From Methylococcaceae bacterium (GTDB lineage: Bacteria; Pseudomonadota; Gammaproteobacteria; Methylococcales; Methylococcaceae): 6,300 nt of DNA. Below the pieces are notes generated by a model that ran no database searches, was not told where the DNA came from, and saw only the letters and a program-made list of their open reading frames with translations. Of this stretch, positions 6,224 through 6,300 are shown piece by piece. Location of the stretch: positions 1-6,300 of the forward strand of contig VEPB01000212.1 in NCBI GenBank assembly GCA_012026715.1. Reading direction: 5' to 3'. Both the position numbers and the translations under genes were made by a program. Each line of letters begins with the position of its first letter. The first letter of the stretch is position 1.

Positions 6224-6267
6224 CGTGGGCCCGCGAACGTAAGGCACTGGAGACACGGCGAGGTCTG

Positions 6268-6300
6268 ATGGCCGGGCGACGTGGCGTTACCCAAACTCAG
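6268..6300 (+). CDS. possible start of a divergent plus-strand gene (partial)
   Basis: ATG 6268 opens a frame that runs off the window edge (MAGRRGVTQTQ). GAGGT (6260-6264) lies three bases upstream as a possible ribosome binding site. Eleven codons are too few to judge coding quality or family. If real, the gene diverges from the hydrolase, and positions 6057-6267 would be a shared regulatory gap. Confidence 0.17.
   Translation, partial: MAGRRGVTQTQ

Noticed and set aside
6049..6300. A minus-strand frame open from the right edge to TAA at 6049, overlapping the hydrolase start by 8 bp as if coupled.
   Set aside because: The overlap is attractive, but the translation is rich in Pro, Arg, Cys, His and Ser without secondary-structure pattern, and it covers the promoter candidate and hairpin. 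The sequence beyond the window would decide.

Overview
The window looks like a high-GC bacterial chromosome segment, most likely from a Pseudomonadota member (gamma- or beta-proteobacterial style). The support is strong G/C bias at third codon positions, a Sec-type signal peptide with no Gram-positive cell-wall anchor, and an intergenic palindromic repeat (about 87-255) of the 'CCTTCTCCC...GGGAGAAGG...GGATGAGGG' type that is scattered through many proteobacterial genomes. The exact genus cannot be read from the sequence.

Layout, left to right. Positions 1-27 may hold the last codons of a plus-strand gene; a plus-strand intrinsic terminator (113-137) fits this. Positions 28-311 are non-coding and filled mostly by the palindromic repeat. 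Positions 312-4538 (minus strand) encode a 1408-residue exported protein. Its parts are a signal peptide, an EF-hand-like calcium loop in an SdrD_B-like segment, a helical linker, four Ig-like domains in an A-B-A-B order, and 14 FG-GAP/VCBS calcium repeats that would fit two seven-bladed beta-propellers. Positions 4539-4669 are a short regulatory gap with a 14-bp dyad and a weak terminator-like hairpin. Positions 4670-4858 (minus) encode a probable 62-residue two-helix membrane protein starting at GTG, 7 bp after the end of the next gene. Positions 4866-6056 (minus) encode a 396-residue cytoplasmic-looking alpha/beta hydrolase of the serine esterase/lipase fold. Positions 6057-6300 are upstream non-coding sequence with a TTGACA promoter candidate, a GC-rich hairpin and a 9-bp inverted repeat; a divergent gene may start at 6268.

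How the genes work together. The hydrolase and the small membrane protein form a tight pair, probably one transcript with coupled translation, so the small protein may anchor or assist the hydrolase at the membrane. This is inference. The large propeller protein has its own ribosome binding site and a 131-bp upstream gap, so it may be a separate unit. It is probably an extracytoplasmic calcium-dependent binding or adhesion protein. I found no tRNA, rRNA, CRISPR array, transposase or phage gene. Apart from the short candidates listed, the many other open frames in this GC-rich DNA are antisense or out-of-frame shadows.
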